DNA of 64,000 bases, taken from Croceibacterium xixiisoli (lineage in GTDB: Bacteria; Pseudomonadota; Alphaproteobacteria; Sphingomonadales; Sphingomonadaceae). Below are positions 44,688 to 55,912 of the stretch, piece by piece. The stretch is from positions 434,001 through 498,000 of the forward strand of contig NZ_WTYJ01000001.1 of assembly GCF_009827305.1 (NCBI RefSeq), written 5' to 3'. Below the pieces are notes generated by a model that saw nothing but the letters and a program-made list of their open reading frames with translations, made no database searches and was not told the DNA's origin. The position numbers and the translations under genes are program-made. The first letter of the stretch is position 1. Every line of letters starts with the position of its first letter.

Positions 44688-46820
44688 TCAGAATGTCATT
44701 TTCGCCCCGACGCGGAACTGCCGCGGTTCGACGATTCGGCTGTTGCGGCCCTCAATGCCGTCAGCCGGTTCACCAGGCAGGCGTGTGACGTAGAAATAAT
44801 CGATATCGTCGCCTTCTGAATCGAACACATTCAGCACTTCGCCGTAGAGTTCGAGGCCGGTCAGGCCACCCAGATTGCGCGGGGTCCAGGCGCCGCGCAG
44901 ATTGACGAGCGCGGTCTGTTGGCCGCGCTGCGAATTGTCTTCGATCAGCGCATGCGGCCCCAGATAACGCAACCGCGCCGCCGCATTGAATTCCGGGAAG
45001 ATCGCTGAAACACCCAGCTCTCCGGCGGCTTCCAATGCGCCGGGAACGTAGTTTTCGCCCTCGGGCAGGCCGACGAAGCGGGCATGCGATGCCGTCCATA
45101 CGCCATCAATGGCCAGCCAGCTCAGCGGCTTCCAGAAGGCGGTCAACTCATAACCATGACGCTTGCTTGGATCGCTGGGCTCGACCGCGCCAGCATCGCC
45201 GACATAGATCAGCTCGCTGGCGATCTGGCTCCACCAATACACCCCGCTCAGGATCAGGCCGCCATGCTCGATCCGGCCGCCCACTTCCTTGAAATTGCCC
45301 TTCACCAGCCCGGGGGCGGGGTCATCGGGGTTGGTCACGCCACGCGCGTCGTTGGAATGGAAGCCTTCGCCATAATTGGCATAGAGCGCCACGCCGTCGA
45401 AGACCTGGTAATTGGCGCCGATCTTGGGGGTGAAGATGCTGTCCTTCACCACCCCGCTCCAGCTGCTTTCGCCTTCCAGCGCGCGGGTGCTGAAGCGATA
45501 GAAATCGCCGCGTGCGCCGCCGATCAGCATCAGCCGTTCGACCGGTTTCCAGATCGCCTCGGCATAAACGCCGACAGAGCTTTCGTTGACGGCGAAGGCG
45601 CCAACGGTGAATTCCTTCACCCCCTCGATGGTTTCATCCAGCCCGACGCGGCCGATATCGTCAACCCGGCCTTCGACGCCTGCCCGCAGCGATAGCGTTT
45701 CGCCCAGGCGGACCGTGCGTTCCAGCCGGCCGCCATAGGTCCACAGCTGGTCATACTGGCGCAGCTGATCGCCATTGACCGGGTCTTCCAGGAAATAGGT
45801 GAAGTTCGACAGCAGGCTCCAGTCGTAATGCTGGAGATAGGCATTCACCCGCCAATCGTCCGAATCGTAGTTCAGCGCAAAGATCTGCCGTTCGGTATTG
45901 CCGCGCAACGTGCGGTCCAGCGTGCCGTAACGATCATCCACCAGCGTGCCGACGGCGCGTTCGGGCAGCTGTTCGGTCGGCGCCCAGCTGGCGTCGAACA
46001 CGGTCGCCGATGCGCGCAGCGTGCCATCGCCCAGCGGCAGCGAATATTTGAGATAGCCGGAATAGCCGGCGAAATCTTCGGGCAGCGACCAGGGGCCGTT
46101 GTTGAACTTTGCCTGGCCCACCAGCACCAGATCGCCGCCGCCGACCTGGGTGGAACCGCCGGCCACGAAGCGGCGATAGCCATAGGATCCCACTTCAGCC
46201 AAAGCGAAGGGATCCATCCGGTCATGGGTGGTGATAAAGGTCGATCCCACGAAGCTGAAATCGCCCGCATCGGCGCGATAGGGCCCCTTGCGGTAATCGA
46301 CGCGCTGCACGGTTTCGGGGATCAGCCCGTTGACGTCCAGATAGCCCTGGCCGTGGCCATGGGTGCGGAAGTTCATCGGCACGCCATCCATGGTTACAGA
46401 CAGATCGGTGCCGTGATCGAGGTTAAAACCGCGCAGGAAAAACTGATTGGCCTTGCCGCCGCCCGAATGCTGGGTTGCGATCAGGCCCGGGGTCGCTTCC
46501 AGCAGTTCGCCGGGGCGCAGCAGCGGGCGAACCTCCAGATCCGCGCCGGCCACGCCACCTTCGCTGGCAGCGCCAGCTATGCCGATCCGGCGTTCGCCTC
46601 GGCCGTAAACGATGATGACGTTGTCATCATTGCCGGCAGCGGTGTTCCTTGCCTCGCCTGCCGCCTCGTTGCTCCCCGAGGCCGGCTGATCCGCATCGTC
46701 GCTGCCCCTCGCCAACCGGGCCCGGGCATGGGCTGGTACCGCCATGAGGCACAGGGCCGCCATGGTGCTGGCAGTGATTGCGGTGCCGTAACGGCTCAGG
46801 GATTGCGTAGTCGTGGTCAT
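44688..46820 (-). CDS. TonB-dependent receptor
   Basis: Outer-membrane TonB-dependent receptor, 710 residues from ATG 46820 (GGTGA ribosome site; ATG 46832 is an alternative). The signal peptide ends near PAHARA and is followed by NDDNVIIVYGRGERR as a TonB-box region. The plug has RPGELLEATPGLIATQHSGGGKANQFFLRGFNLDHGTDL and the barrel ends RQFRVGAKMTF. The plug form FFLRGFNLDHGTDLSV occurs in receptors with vitamin B12/metal or unknown ligands. It is divergent from a membrane-bound winged-helix regulator, which probably controls it. Confidence 0.93.
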   Translation of the reverse strand: MTTTTQSLSRYGTAITASTMAALCLMAVPAHARARLARGSDDADQPASGSNEAAGEARNTAAGNDDNVIIVYGRGERRIGIAGAASEGGVAGADLEVRPLLRPGELLEATPGLIATQHSGGGKANQFFLRGFNLDHGTDLSVTMDGVPMNFRTHGHGQGYLDVNGLIPETVQRVDYRKGPYRADAGDFSFVGSTFITTHDRMDPFALAEVGSYGYRRFVAGGSTQVGGGDLVLVGQAKFNNGPWSLPEDFAGYSGYLKYSLPLGDGTLRASATVFDASWAPTEQLPERAVGTLVDDRYGTLDRTLRGNTERQIFALNYDSDDWRVNAYLQHYDWSLLSNFTYFLEDPVNGDQLRQYDQLWTYGGRLERTVRLGETLSLRAGVEGRVDDIGRVGLDETIEGVKEFTVGAFAVNESSVGVYAEAIWKPVERLMLIGGARGDFYRFSTRALEGESSWSGVVKDSIFTPKIGANYQVFDGVALYANYGEGFHSNDARGVTNPDDPAPGLVKGNFKEVGGRIEHGGLILSGVYWWSQIASELIYVGDAGAVEPSDPSKRHGYELTAFWKPLSWLAIDGVWTASHARFVGLPEGENYVPGALEAAGELGVSAIFPEFNAAARLRYLGPHALIEDNSQRGQQTALVNLRGAWTPRNLGGLTGLELYGEVLNVFDSEGDDIDYFYVTRLPGEPADGIEGRNSRIVEPRQFRVGAKMTF

Positions 46821-46932
46821 TGCTGTCACCATGGATCGACGGTGCGGTTCGCCAAGCCAAGTAAATTACGGTAATTGCCCCGTTACACAGCGTTACACCG
46901 CAGAAATCCGGGCTTTTTTAAAGGATCGAGAA
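46821..46932. promoter_or_regulatory. Divergent promoter with TTACGGTAA and GTTACA elements
   Basis: Between the receptor and the regulator lie TTACGGTAA (46866-46874) and a direct repeat GTTACA (46882-46887 and 46892-46897) spaced by one helical turn. The same elements occur at 32432-32465 before the other iron-type receptor unit. It is a candidate operator shared by two TonB loci. Confidence 0.6.
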
Positions 46933-48156
46933 TTGGCCACTGGCCCGTCTGACGCAGAAAAAGACGCCTATGCGATGGAAATCGCCCGGTTGCGCGCGCA
47001 TCGCGTGGCTGGCGAAGCAGGGCGCGTGCGCGAATTGTTCGACTATCTGGCCGAACGCGGGGGGGAAGGCATCCCCGCGACTCAGCCGGAGATTGCCGAG
47101 GCGGTGTTCGGCCAGTCGGCTACCGACGCCGATGACGCCACCGTCCGAGTCTATGTCCATCGTCTGCGCAAGCGGTTGGAAGATTTCTACGCCAGCGATG
47201 AAAGCGGCAGCCGGCGACTCGAAATACCCAGCGGCACCTATGCGCTGCGTTTCGCCCAGGAATTCGCCGTTTCCGAACCGATCGAACCCGACATCGTGGT
47301 TCCGGTCGCCGCGCCGGTCTTCCCGCGCCGGCTGGTGATTGCGGGTGCGGCGATCATGCTGGTTGTGCTGGTGGGCGTGTTTTTCATCGGGCGATGGCAG
47401 GGCATCAAGTCCCATGCGCCGGTCAATGCACTGTGGCAGCCCTTCGTCGAATCGCGTCGGCCGACGCTGATCGTGCTCGGCGACTATTATATCTACGGCG
47501 AAATCGATCCGGTCCGGCCTGACGAGGGGCGGCTGATTCGCGATTTCCGCGTCAATTCGGCCAATGATCTGGTGGTGATGCAGGAACTGCACCCCGATCG
47601 CTTCGGCCAATCGGAAGATGTCGGGCTCAATTACCTGCCGTTCTCCTCCGCCTATGGGCTGCGTGCGGTCATTCCCGTGCTGGCGCGCGAAGGGCGGCAG
47701 ATCAGCGTGATCCCCGCCTCCGAACTGCAGCCCGACATGCTCAATTATTTCGACGTCATCTATGTGGGCTTGTTCAGTGGACTGAAGCTGCTGGAAGATG
47801 AAACCTTTACCGGATCGCATTTCGAACTGGGCGAAACCTATGACGAGCTGATCGATCGTCGCGACGGCAAGGTCTACACCAGCCAGGAAGCACGCCGGCT
47901 GGCATCCTCTGCCTATTATCATGATTACGGCTACGTCGCCCGCTACCGCACACCCAGCGGCGCGCTGGTCGCCATTCTGGCCGGTTCGCGCGACACGGGC
48001 CTGCGCGGCATTGCGCCGACCGTGGCGGTTCCCGATCTGCCCGCACAGGTTGCCGATCTGGCCGGCGGCGGCGATTTCGAAGCGCTGTACCAGATCACCG
48101 GGCAGCAGGGCGCAGACCTGTCCGACAGACTGGTCTACGCTGGCAAACGCCCCTGA
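46933..48156 (+). CDS. Membrane-anchored winged-helix regulator (ToxR-like layout)
   Basis: A 407-residue protein starting at TTG 46933, with AAGGA 8 bases upstream. Residues about 15-105 resemble a winged [33 protein letters not shown] and [19 protein letters not shown], then GTYALRF. One helix follows ([21 protein letters not shown], about 137-157). The C-terminal 250 residues are predicted periplasmic and have no domain I recognise, with [15 protein letters not shown] and [16 protein letters not shown]. The layout suggests a one-component sensor that binds DNA directly, likely the divergent receptor promoter. Confidence 0.75.
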   Translation: MATGPSDAEKDAYAMEIARLRAHRVAGEAGRVRELFDYLAERGGEGIPATQPEIAEAVFGQSATDADDATVRVYVHRLRKRLEDFYASDESGSRRLEIPSGTYALRFAQEFAVSEPIEPDIVVPVAAPVFPRRLVIAGAAIMLVVLVGVFFIGRWQGIKSHAPVNALWQPFVESRRPTLIVLGDYYIYGEIDPVRPDEGRLIRDFRVNSANDLVVMQELHPDRFGQSEDVGLNYLPFSSAYGLRAVIPVLAREGRQISVIPASELQPDMLNYFDVIYVGLFSGLKLLEDETFTGSHFELGETYDELIDRRDGKVYTSQEARRLASSAYYHDYGYVARYRTPSGALVAILAGSRDTGLRGIAPTVAVPDLPAQVADLAGGGDFEALYQITGQQGADLSDRLVYAGKRP

Positions 48157-48273
48157 CGAAACCCAGCGCGCGGCGGCGCCCGACAGGTTGCCGCCGCCGC
48201 CGCGCTTTCCGTCGGCATTAGCTTGCCATTCACCCATGGCGACCTACATTGCCTGTGGAGAAAGGCCCGGTGC

Positions 48274-50214
<1,941 letters not shown>

Positions 50215-50230
50215 TCCCCAACCGCGATTA

Positions 50231-50272
50231 CAAGAAGGGCCGCCTGACCGATGGGTCAGGCGGCCCTTCTTG
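50231..50272. terminator. Bidirectional terminator between ftsH and a convergent gene
   Basis: A perfect 19-bp stem CAAGAAGGGCCGCCTGACC with its complement around GAT (50231-50271), 16 bases after ftsH and 8 bases before the stop of the minus-strand gene; T-rich outer arms suit both directions. Confidence 0.9.
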
Positions 50273-50278
50273 TTGGGG

Positions 50279-50824
50279 TCACCACACCGGCCGAAAGCCC
50301 TCCAGCTCGCGCGGATCGAAGGCGCAGATGCCGCTTTCGCCGTTCCAGCCACAGGGGTAAAACCCCGCCTGCACTACGCAGAATATTGCCTCCAGCACCG
50401 GGTCATTGTCCGCTTCGTTCACATGGCGGCCCAGCGATACCGATTGCAGCAGTTCGAACAGATCATAGGCGATGGTCAGCCAGAACTCTTCGAACGGGGT
50501 GATCGTCTTGCGCAGCTGGCTGATCTTCAGCGCCTGCTCGAACTCGCCGCAGCCGCTCCAGATGGCGTCAGCTTCCGCCTCTATCAGCACCCGGCCCTCA
50601 GCGGCAGCCGGTGCGGAATAGAACGGCGACAGCGCCGCATTGATGACATCGCGCCAGATCCGATAGCCAGGCGGCAAATCCTGCGCATTCTCCAGCAGCA
50701 TTGCCCGCTCGATATCTGCGATCAGCTCGGCACCCGGCGGCAACAGTGTCGGATCCTGCGCGCCCAGCAGGCGTTCGCTGGCGAACGATCGCACCGGGGC
50801 GAGGGTGAAGTCGCGATCGGTCAA
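50279..50824 (-). CDS. ParA-coupled protein of unknown function
   Basis: A 181-residue protein starting at TTG 50824, with GTGAGG upstream, 10 bases after the ParA-like gene stop. I do not recognise a domain. It contains a Leu/Ala-rich helical first half (PPGAELIADIERAMLLENA), DLFELLQSVSLGRHV in the middle and two Cys in the C-terminal third (AIFCVVQAGFYPCGWN). Close coupling with a ParA ATPase suggests it is the cargo or partner of that ATPase. It could start further upstream inside the parA frame, but such residues look non-coding. Confidence 0.65.
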   Translation of the reverse strand: MTDRDFTLAPVRSFASERLLGAQDPTLLPPGAELIADIERAMLLENAQDLPPGYRIWRDVINAALSPFYSAPAAAEGRVLIEAEADAIWSGCGEFEQALKISQLRKTITPFEEFWLTIAYDLFELLQSVSLGRHVNEADNDPVLEAIFCVVQAGFYPCGWNGESGICAFDPRELEGFRPVW

Positions 50825-50834
50825 ACCGTCTGCC

Positions 50835-51572
50835 TCACCCGGCGATCTCGGCCAGCTTGCGCTCCACGGCGGTCCACAGCTGGGCAAAGCCGCGCGCGGC
50901 GGGCGAAGAAGGGGCGAAGCTGCCGACCGGCGCCTGGCGCACGGCGCATTGTTCGATCGCGCTGGCCAGCGGCACCACCGGCCAGTCCGGATGCTCGGCG
51001 CGCGCATCGCGGTGCAGCCCGCGCCGCAGATCGATCATCGACAGCACCGGCAGGATCGGCGGATGCACCTTGGCATGGGTGCGTATTTCCCGCCGCACCA
51101 GTTCGAATGCACGGGCAGACAGTGGGGAGGGTGGCAGCGGCACGATCACGCAATCGGCTGCGCGGACCACCTGGGCGCTGATCTCGTTCAGCACCGGCGG
51201 GCAATCCAGGATGATGCGGTCATATCGCTTGGTCAGGCTCTCCGCCAGATTGGCCAGCCGCTTGCGCTTGCCCAGCCGGGCGAACAGCGAATCGAGTTCG
51301 CGCAGCGATTCATCGGCGGGCAGCAGGTCCAGCTTGGGGGTGCTGGTCTTGCAGATCAGCGTATCGGGATCGGCATCCTTGGAAAACACACTGCCTGCGC
51401 CGCTGCCGCCCTGCGGCGCCACGCCGAACAGATAGCCCGATCCACCTGCGGCATCGAGATCCCACAGCAAGGTCTTGCGGCGGGATACGGCGGCCGAACA
51501 CCAGGCAAGATTGGCGGAAATGGTGGTTTTCCCAACCCCGCCCTTCACGCTGTACACCGCAATCACCGCCAT
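50835..51572 (-). CDS. Orphan ParA/MinD-type ATPase
   Basis: A 245-residue Walker-type ATPase of the ParA family. The deviant Walker A is YSVKGGVGKTTISANLAW (residues 7-24, signature lysine K10 or so), the Walker B region is YDRIILDCPPVLNE near 117 and VIVPLPPSPLSARAFE follows. There is no ParB or parS nearby and it lacks the N-terminal HTH of plasmid ParA, so it probably positions a cargo other than a chromosome. The next gene is its likely partner. Start 51572 is set by AAGGAGG nine bases upstream. Confidence 0.88.
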   Translation of the reverse strand: MAVIAVYSVKGGVGKTTISANLAWCSAAVSRRKTLLWDLDAAGGSGYLFGVAPQGGSGAGSVFSKDADPDTLICKTSTPKLDLLPADESLRELDSLFARLGKRKRLANLAESLTKRYDRIILDCPPVLNEISAQVVRAADCVIVPLPPSPLSARAFELVRREIRTHAKVHPPILPVLSMIDLRRGLHRDARAEHPDWPVVPLASAIEQCAVRQAPVGSFAPSSPAARGFAQLWTAVERKLAEIAG

Positions 51573-51702
51573 GCCGGCCATCCTCCTTGTCCCATATCCC
51601 ACCATCGCCGATCTGACCGAAGGCGCAAGGGGGCAGGTTGGTGTGTCACAGATGGAAGCCGGTAAGGCGGCTCAAACAGGTCTTCGATCAGCCGTGACCC
51701 AA

Positions 51703-51737
51703 AAGAAAAGGGGCCACCCTTGCAGGCAGCCCCCTTG
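51703..51737 (-). terminator. Terminator of rpoZ
   Basis: On the minus strand GGGGCTGCC pairs with GGTGGCCCC (imperfect stem) and is followed by TTTTCTTTT. Confidence 0.75.
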
Positions 51738-51762
51738 CTGTATCGATCAGCGAAACCGGCGA

Positions 51763-52107
51763 TCAGCCGTCGTAATCGCCACCGATCGAGGTCGAGCGGG
51801 CCGGTGCCGCGGCCGACAGGCGCATGGCTTCGGCCGACTGGCTCAGCGAACCGATTTCATCAGCTTCATCTTCTTCGTCCGGCAGCACGCGCTGCAGCGA
51901 CTGCACGACGCTTTCATGCAGATTGCGCGGGCGCACGGTCTGTTCGGCGATTTCACGCAGCGCCACGACCGGGTTCTTGTCGCGATCGCGGTCGAGCGTC
52001 AGTTCGGCGCCACCGGAAATCTCCCGCGCGCGCTGAGCGGCCAGCAGGACGAGATCGAAACGGTTGGGGATCTTGTCGACACAATCTTCGACTGTAACGC
52101 GCGCCAT
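51763..52107 (-). CDS. rpoZ: RNA polymerase omega subunit
   Basis: Omega subunit of RNA polymerase, 114 residues, aids assembly of beta-prime and ppGpp response. The N-terminal [33 protein letters not shown] is diagnostic, followed by [14 protein letters not shown]. The C-terminal third ([17 protein letters not shown] to DYDG) is the acidic, variable extension seen in alphaproteobacteria. Single-gene unit with its own terminator. Confidence 0.96.
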   Translation of the reverse strand: MARVTVEDCVDKIPNRFDLVLLAAQRAREISGGAELTLDRDRDKNPVVALREIAEQTVRPRNLHESVVQSLQRVLPDEEDEADEIGSLSQSAEAMRLSAAAPARSTSIGGDYDG

Positions 52108-52214
52108 GGGCACTCCGTAATCAGCGGTTTTCCGGAAAGAGCGCCATCTATGGCCAGATGGCGCCAGAGTCAAGTTTTTGCCCGGCTGCGCCTCGATCTG
52201 CACTGCGACTGAAT

Positions 52215-52250
52215 TTGATATATGCAAGAATCTCGTGCGATCTGATATGC
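52215..52250 (+). promoter_or_regulatory. Possible promoter of the Sel1-like gene
   Basis: An AT-rich stretch with TTGATA (about 52216) and a TGATAT hexamer about 20 bases further on, in the 250-base gap between the rpoZ start and the Sel1-like gene. Confidence 0.4.
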
Positions 52251-52357
52251 TGATCCACATGACACACAGCTTATGGAGAAACTTCCTCAGCAACCTGTGG
52301 GACGATGCGCATAGCAATCGTGCGTTCTGGCAGACTTCGACACTATGGGAACAGAGC

Positions 52358-52963
52358 ATGTCCAATGACTGGGACCTGTGGATGGCCGATGACGAGGATG
52401 TTCGCGAACAGAACATGCGCGCCTTTGATCTGCAGGCCACGGATTCAGCCGCCGCGTTCGACATGTACCGGGAACTGGCAGGCAGGGGCTCGGTCTGGGC
52501 AATGCAGCAAGCCGGGCGCCATCTTGAATTCGGCTGGGGGACAGAGCGGGATTTAGCAGCGGCCGAAAACTTCTATGATCAGGCACTGATGGCCGGATCG
52601 TGGACCGCCACATTGCGGCTAGCCAGGCTGCTGTGCAATCATCGCATCAATGAAACATGGGTGGCCATCCTGCAGGACGGCGTGGATTCCGGCTTCCTAC
52701 CGTCCAGCTTCTGGCTGGGCTGGCTGCAGTACGAACGATCTCCGCGCAAGAGGACCGCCCGCGCCGTCCGGCCGCTGATCGAACAGGCAGCAGCAGGCGG
52801 TCATCCCGGCGCCAGACTGGTGCTCGCACGCTGGAAAATGCGGGGCCGGTTCGGCTGGCGCGAGATGCGGCAGGGTGCCCAGGAATTCCGGACGTTGCTG
52901 GGGCAGCATATGGACGGAACACTGAGAAACGGTGACGATGCCGCCGATATGGCTGTGGCGTGA
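52358..52963 (+). CDS. Sel1/TPR-like repeat protein
   Basis: A 201-residue soluble helical protein. Segments [42 protein letters not shown] and [14 protein letters not shown] fit two or three Sel1-type repeats, while the second half ([21 protein letters not shown] onwards) is a further repeat with basic residues. Such proteins are protein-protein adaptors. ATGs at 52247, 52259 and 52358 are all in frame; 52358 has GGGAACAG upstream. It is convergent with dnaB, with 19 bases between stops. Confidence 0.65.
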   Translation: MSNDWDLWMADDEDVREQNMRAFDLQATDSAAAFDMYRELAGRGSVWAMQQAGRHLEFGWGTERDLAAAENFYDQALMAGSWTATLRLARLLCNHRINETWVAILQDGVDSGFLPSSFWLGWLQYERSPRKRTARAVRPLIEQAAAGGHPGARLVLARWKMRGRFGWREMRQGAQEFRTLLGQHMDGTLRNGDDAADMAVA

Positions 52964-52982
52964 CAGCCCCAATCTGCAGCAA

Positions 52983-54515
52983 TCAATCGTCGTACTGGCT
53001 GCCTTGGTAATCCCCTTCGGCCAGATCGCTGAAGCGGGTGATCTTGGCTTCGAACTTCATCCGCACCTTGCCCGTGGAACCATGGCGCTGCTTGGCCACG
53101 ATCAGTTCGGCCAGGCCGAACACACGCTCCATTTCGGCGGCCCAGGCATTGTGCGCCTCATGCGTTTTGGCATCGTCGCTCTCGATCGGGCGCTTGGGCT
53201 CGCGCGATGCGACATAATAATCTTCGCGGAACACGAACCACACCATGTCGGCGTCCTGTTCGATCGATCCCGATTCGCGCAGGTCGGACAGCATCGGGCG
53301 CTTGTCTTCGCGCTGTTCCACCGCACGGCTCAGCTGCGACAGGGCGATCACCGGCACGCTCAATTCCTTGGCCAGGGTTTTCAGACCACGGCTGATCTCG
53401 GAAATTTCGTTCACGCGATTGTCCTGCGCGCGGCCGGAACCCTGCAGCAGCTGCAGATAGTCGACGATGATCAGGCCGATATCATGCCGCCGCTTCAGCC
53501 GCCGGGCGCGGGTGCGCAGCGCGCCGATGGACAGGGCCGGCGTATCGTCGATGAACAGCGGCAATTCGGCCAGTCTCTGGCTGGCATAGGACAATTCGTG
53601 AAACTCATCGCGGCTGATCTTGCCCATGCGCAGCGATTCGCTGGAAATGCCGGCCTGTTCGGCCAGGATACGCGTGGCCAGCTGGTCGCTGGACATTTCC
53701 AGGCTGAAGAAGGCGACCGGCGCCCCCACCGATTTGTCCGCCGCGATGCCGTGGGTCTTGGTGTCTTCCAGAAACCGGGATGCGCAGTTGAAGGCGATGT
53801 TGGTCACCAGCGATGTCTTGCCCATGCCCGGGCGGCCGGCCAGGATGATAAGGTCGGAATCGTGCAACCCGCCGACCTTGTCATTCACTGAGGTGAGGCC
53901 GGTGGTCTTGCCGGACACATGGCCGCCGGAATTCAGCGCGATCTCGATCATGCCCAGCGCCTTGCGCGTGGCGCCGCCGAAACTGTCCGCCTCATTGGTG
54001 CCGGCGGCACCTTCGGCCACTTCGAACAGCCGTGCTTCGGCCACTTCGATCTGGCGCATCGGCTCGACCGCCTCGCTGGTGTCCAGCGCGTCTTCCACCA
54101 GCGTGCGGCCGACCTTCACCAGCTCGCGCAGCAGCGCCAGATCATAGATCTGCTGGGCAATTTCGCGCGGGGCGAGCAGGCCCTGCCCATCCGCCGTCAG
54201 CCGGGCGAGATAGGACGTACCGCCCAGTTCCGCCATGGCCGGATCGCTTTCGAAAAACGGCTTCAGCGTCACCGGGGTGACGACCATCTGCTTGTCCGTC
54301 TGCACGCCGATCCGATCGAAGATCCGCCCGTGCAGCGGCTCGAAGAAATGTTCGGGCCGCAGGTGAACGGGCAATTCTTCCAGCACGCGATTGTCGATCA
54401 GCACCGCACCCAGAAACGCGGCCTCCGCCTCCGGATTGGAAGGCAGTGCGCGGACAGGTGCGGCATCGGCGGTGCTGGGCGATTCGGGGCGAAGCAGAAG
54501 ATCGTTGTTCGGCAT
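52983..54515 (-). CDS. dnaB: Replicative DNA helicase DnaB
   Basis: Hexameric replication-fork helicase, 510 residues. The N-terminal domain starts with PSNPEAEAAFLGAVLIDNRVLEEL. The RecA-like domain has Walker A LAGRPGMGKTSL near 215, FFSLEMSSDQLATRIL, the Walker B LIIVDYLQLLQGSGR near 355 and the arginine-finger region SRAVEQREDKRPMLSDLRESG. The insert KTHGIAADKSVGAPVA after Walker A is typical of alphaproteobacterial DnaB. Start 54515 gives MPNNDLLLRPE; no intein is present. Confidence 0.96.
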   Translation of the reverse strand: MPNNDLLLRPESPSTADAAPVRALPSNPEAEAAFLGAVLIDNRVLEELPVHLRPEHFFEPLHGRIFDRIGVQTDKQMVVTPVTLKPFFESDPAMAELGGTSYLARLTADGQGLLAPREIAQQIYDLALLRELVKVGRTLVEDALDTSEAVEPMRQIEVAEARLFEVAEGAAGTNEADSFGGATRKALGMIEIALNSGGHVSGKTTGLTSVNDKVGGLHDSDLIILAGRPGMGKTSLVTNIAFNCASRFLEDTKTHGIAADKSVGAPVAFFSLEMSSDQLATRILAEQAGISSESLRMGKISRDEFHELSYASQRLAELPLFIDDTPALSIGALRTRARRLKRRHDIGLIIVDYLQLLQGSGRAQDNRVNEISEISRGLKTLAKELSVPVIALSQLSRAVEQREDKRPMLSDLRESGSIEQDADMVWFVFREDYYVASREPKRPIESDDAKTHEAHNAWAAEMERVFGLAELIVAKQRHGSTGKVRMKFEAKITRFSDLAEGDYQGSQYDD

Positions 54516-54640
54516 CACGGCCTGATGCGCGCAGATGCAGGCGGCGGCAAGGCAGGCGGGACGCATGGACCCTGTGGAAAGCGGGGATGACAAGTTTCGC
54601 ATTTGCGAAACCGCCCGCGCTCTGCGAAAGCAAGCCGGTC

Positions 54641-55120
54641 ATGGTCAACCGCATTGCCTCTATCGTGCTGGATGAAGCCACTATTTTGTGGCGCAATCCC
54701 GATGTGGAGCAGGAACGCGCCATCGCCCTGCGCGATCTGGAAGATGACAACAGCTTTGCCCCGCTGCGCGCCACCGAACATGGTCATGTCGGCCCTTGGG
54801 CGCTGCAACTGGCGGTGCGGGATGGGCGGCTTGTGCTGGCGGTGCAGGATGGCAACGGCGCCGATGCCGGGACGATCGGGATCGGTCTGGCCCGGTTCCG
54901 CCGCGACGTGCGCGAATATTTCGCCATCTGCGATTCCTATTACAAGGCGGTGCGCAAGGCATCGGCGCAGGAAATCGAAACCATCGACATGGCACGCCGG
55001 GCGATCCACGACAGGGCCACGCGCCATCTGCTCGAAGCGCTGGAGGAAAAGGTCGAAACCGATTTCGCCACAGCGCGCAGGCTGTTCACGCTCATCTGCG
55101 TGCTGCATATCAAGGCCTGA
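54641..55120 (+). CDS. UPF0262 family protein
   Basis: A 159-residue protein of UPF0262, a family essentially limited to alphaproteobacteria. Diagnostic pieces are IVLDEATILWRNPDVEQERAIALRDL, LARFRRDVREYFAICDSYYKAV, EIETIDMARRAIHD and the C-terminal DFATARRLFTLICVLHIK. Function unknown. It starts divergently from dnaB; the start 54641 fits the family N-terminus, though ATG 54587 is also in frame. A 45-base gap separates it from the GH25-like gene. Confidence 0.92.
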   Translation: MVNRIASIVLDEATILWRNPDVEQERAIALRDLEDDNSFAPLRATEHGHVGPWALQLAVRDGRLVLAVQDGNGADAGTIGIGLARFRRDVREYFAICDSYYKAVRKASAQEIETIDMARRAIHDRATRHLLEALEEKVETDFATARRLFTLICVLHIKA

Positions 55121-55164
55121 TTCTCAGCCTGCATCCTGAATTCTCGATTGGGGGTATCGCCGGC

Positions 55165-55863
55165 ATGATCCGGAAGAGGAGTTTTTCCTGGCCCAGGCGC
55201 ATTGCCGCGCTGTTGTTGCTGACACTGCTGGTGGTCGCGGGCTGGGTCTGGTGGCAGGTCCAGCACTGGCAGCCGCCGCAAGACCGGTTTCCGGTGCAGG
55301 GTGTGCTGATCGGTGCGCGCGACGGGGCGGCCGATTTCAATGGCTACAAGGCGGTCGGCGCCAGCTTCGTCTATCTGGAGGCGAGCGCAGGCGCGCGCGC
55401 GCGCGATGGCGCCTTTGCCCGCAATCTGCCGCTCGCACGCCGGAGCGCGCTGCGGGTCGGCGCGCTGCATTATTATGATCCCTGCATCCCGGCCGAGCGG
55501 CAGGCGGCGAATTTCGTCACCATCGTGCCCCGTGACGCGGGCCTTTTGCCGCCCGCCATCGCCCTGACCAAGCTCGCCACGGCCTGCGCCAACCCGGTCA
55601 GCGAAGCGGCGGTGGAAAGCGAACTGACCACTTTCCTCAACCAGGTGGAAGGCCATGTGGGCCAGCCCGCCGTGCTGAAGATCTCGCCCGAATTCGAAGA
55701 GCATTACGGCATCGCCAGCCGGATCGAACGCAATCTGTGGCTCGATCGTGACTGGTTTGAACCCGGTTACGCCGGCCGTCCCTGGACGATCTGGACGGCC
55801 AACAGCAGCTTCGCCAGCGAAGCCAGCGACGAACCGCTGCGCTGGCTGGCGCTGCGTCCATAA
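55165..55863 (+). CDS. GH25-like lysozyme homologue, degenerate active site
   Basis: A 232-residue membrane-anchored protein (helix IAALLLLTLLVVAGWVWWQV, about 13-32) with a glycosyl hydrolase family 25 barrel: GYKAVGASFVYLEASAG (about 60-76, the family YLKATEG strand), RVGALHYYDPC, VEGHVGQPAVLKISPEFEEHY and a terminal WTIWTANSSF. The usual first strand motif (G-[IV]-D-[VI]-S) reads GVLIGARDG here, so one of the catalytic acids appears missing. It may bind rather than cut peptidoglycan. GGGGGTATC lies upstream of the start. Confidence 0.75.
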   Translation: MIRKRSFSWPRRIAALLLLTLLVVAGWVWWQVQHWQPPQDRFPVQGVLIGARDGAADFNGYKAVGASFVYLEASAGARARDGAFARNLPLARRSALRVGALHYYDPCIPAERQAANFVTIVPRDAGLLPPAIALTKLATACANPVSEAAVESELTTFLNQVEGHVGQPAVLKISPEFEEHYGIASRIERNLWLDRDWFEPGYAGRPWTIWTANSSFASEASDEPLRWLALRP

Positions 55864-55912
55864 ACACCCCGCAGGGCAGAGGCGCTGTTGGCCGCTGCCC
55901 TGCGGATCCCGA

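Noticed and set aside
50835-51572. Plasmid or chromosome partition locus
   Set aside because: Only a ParA is present; no ParB and no parS-like palindromes, and the surroundings are housekeeping genes.
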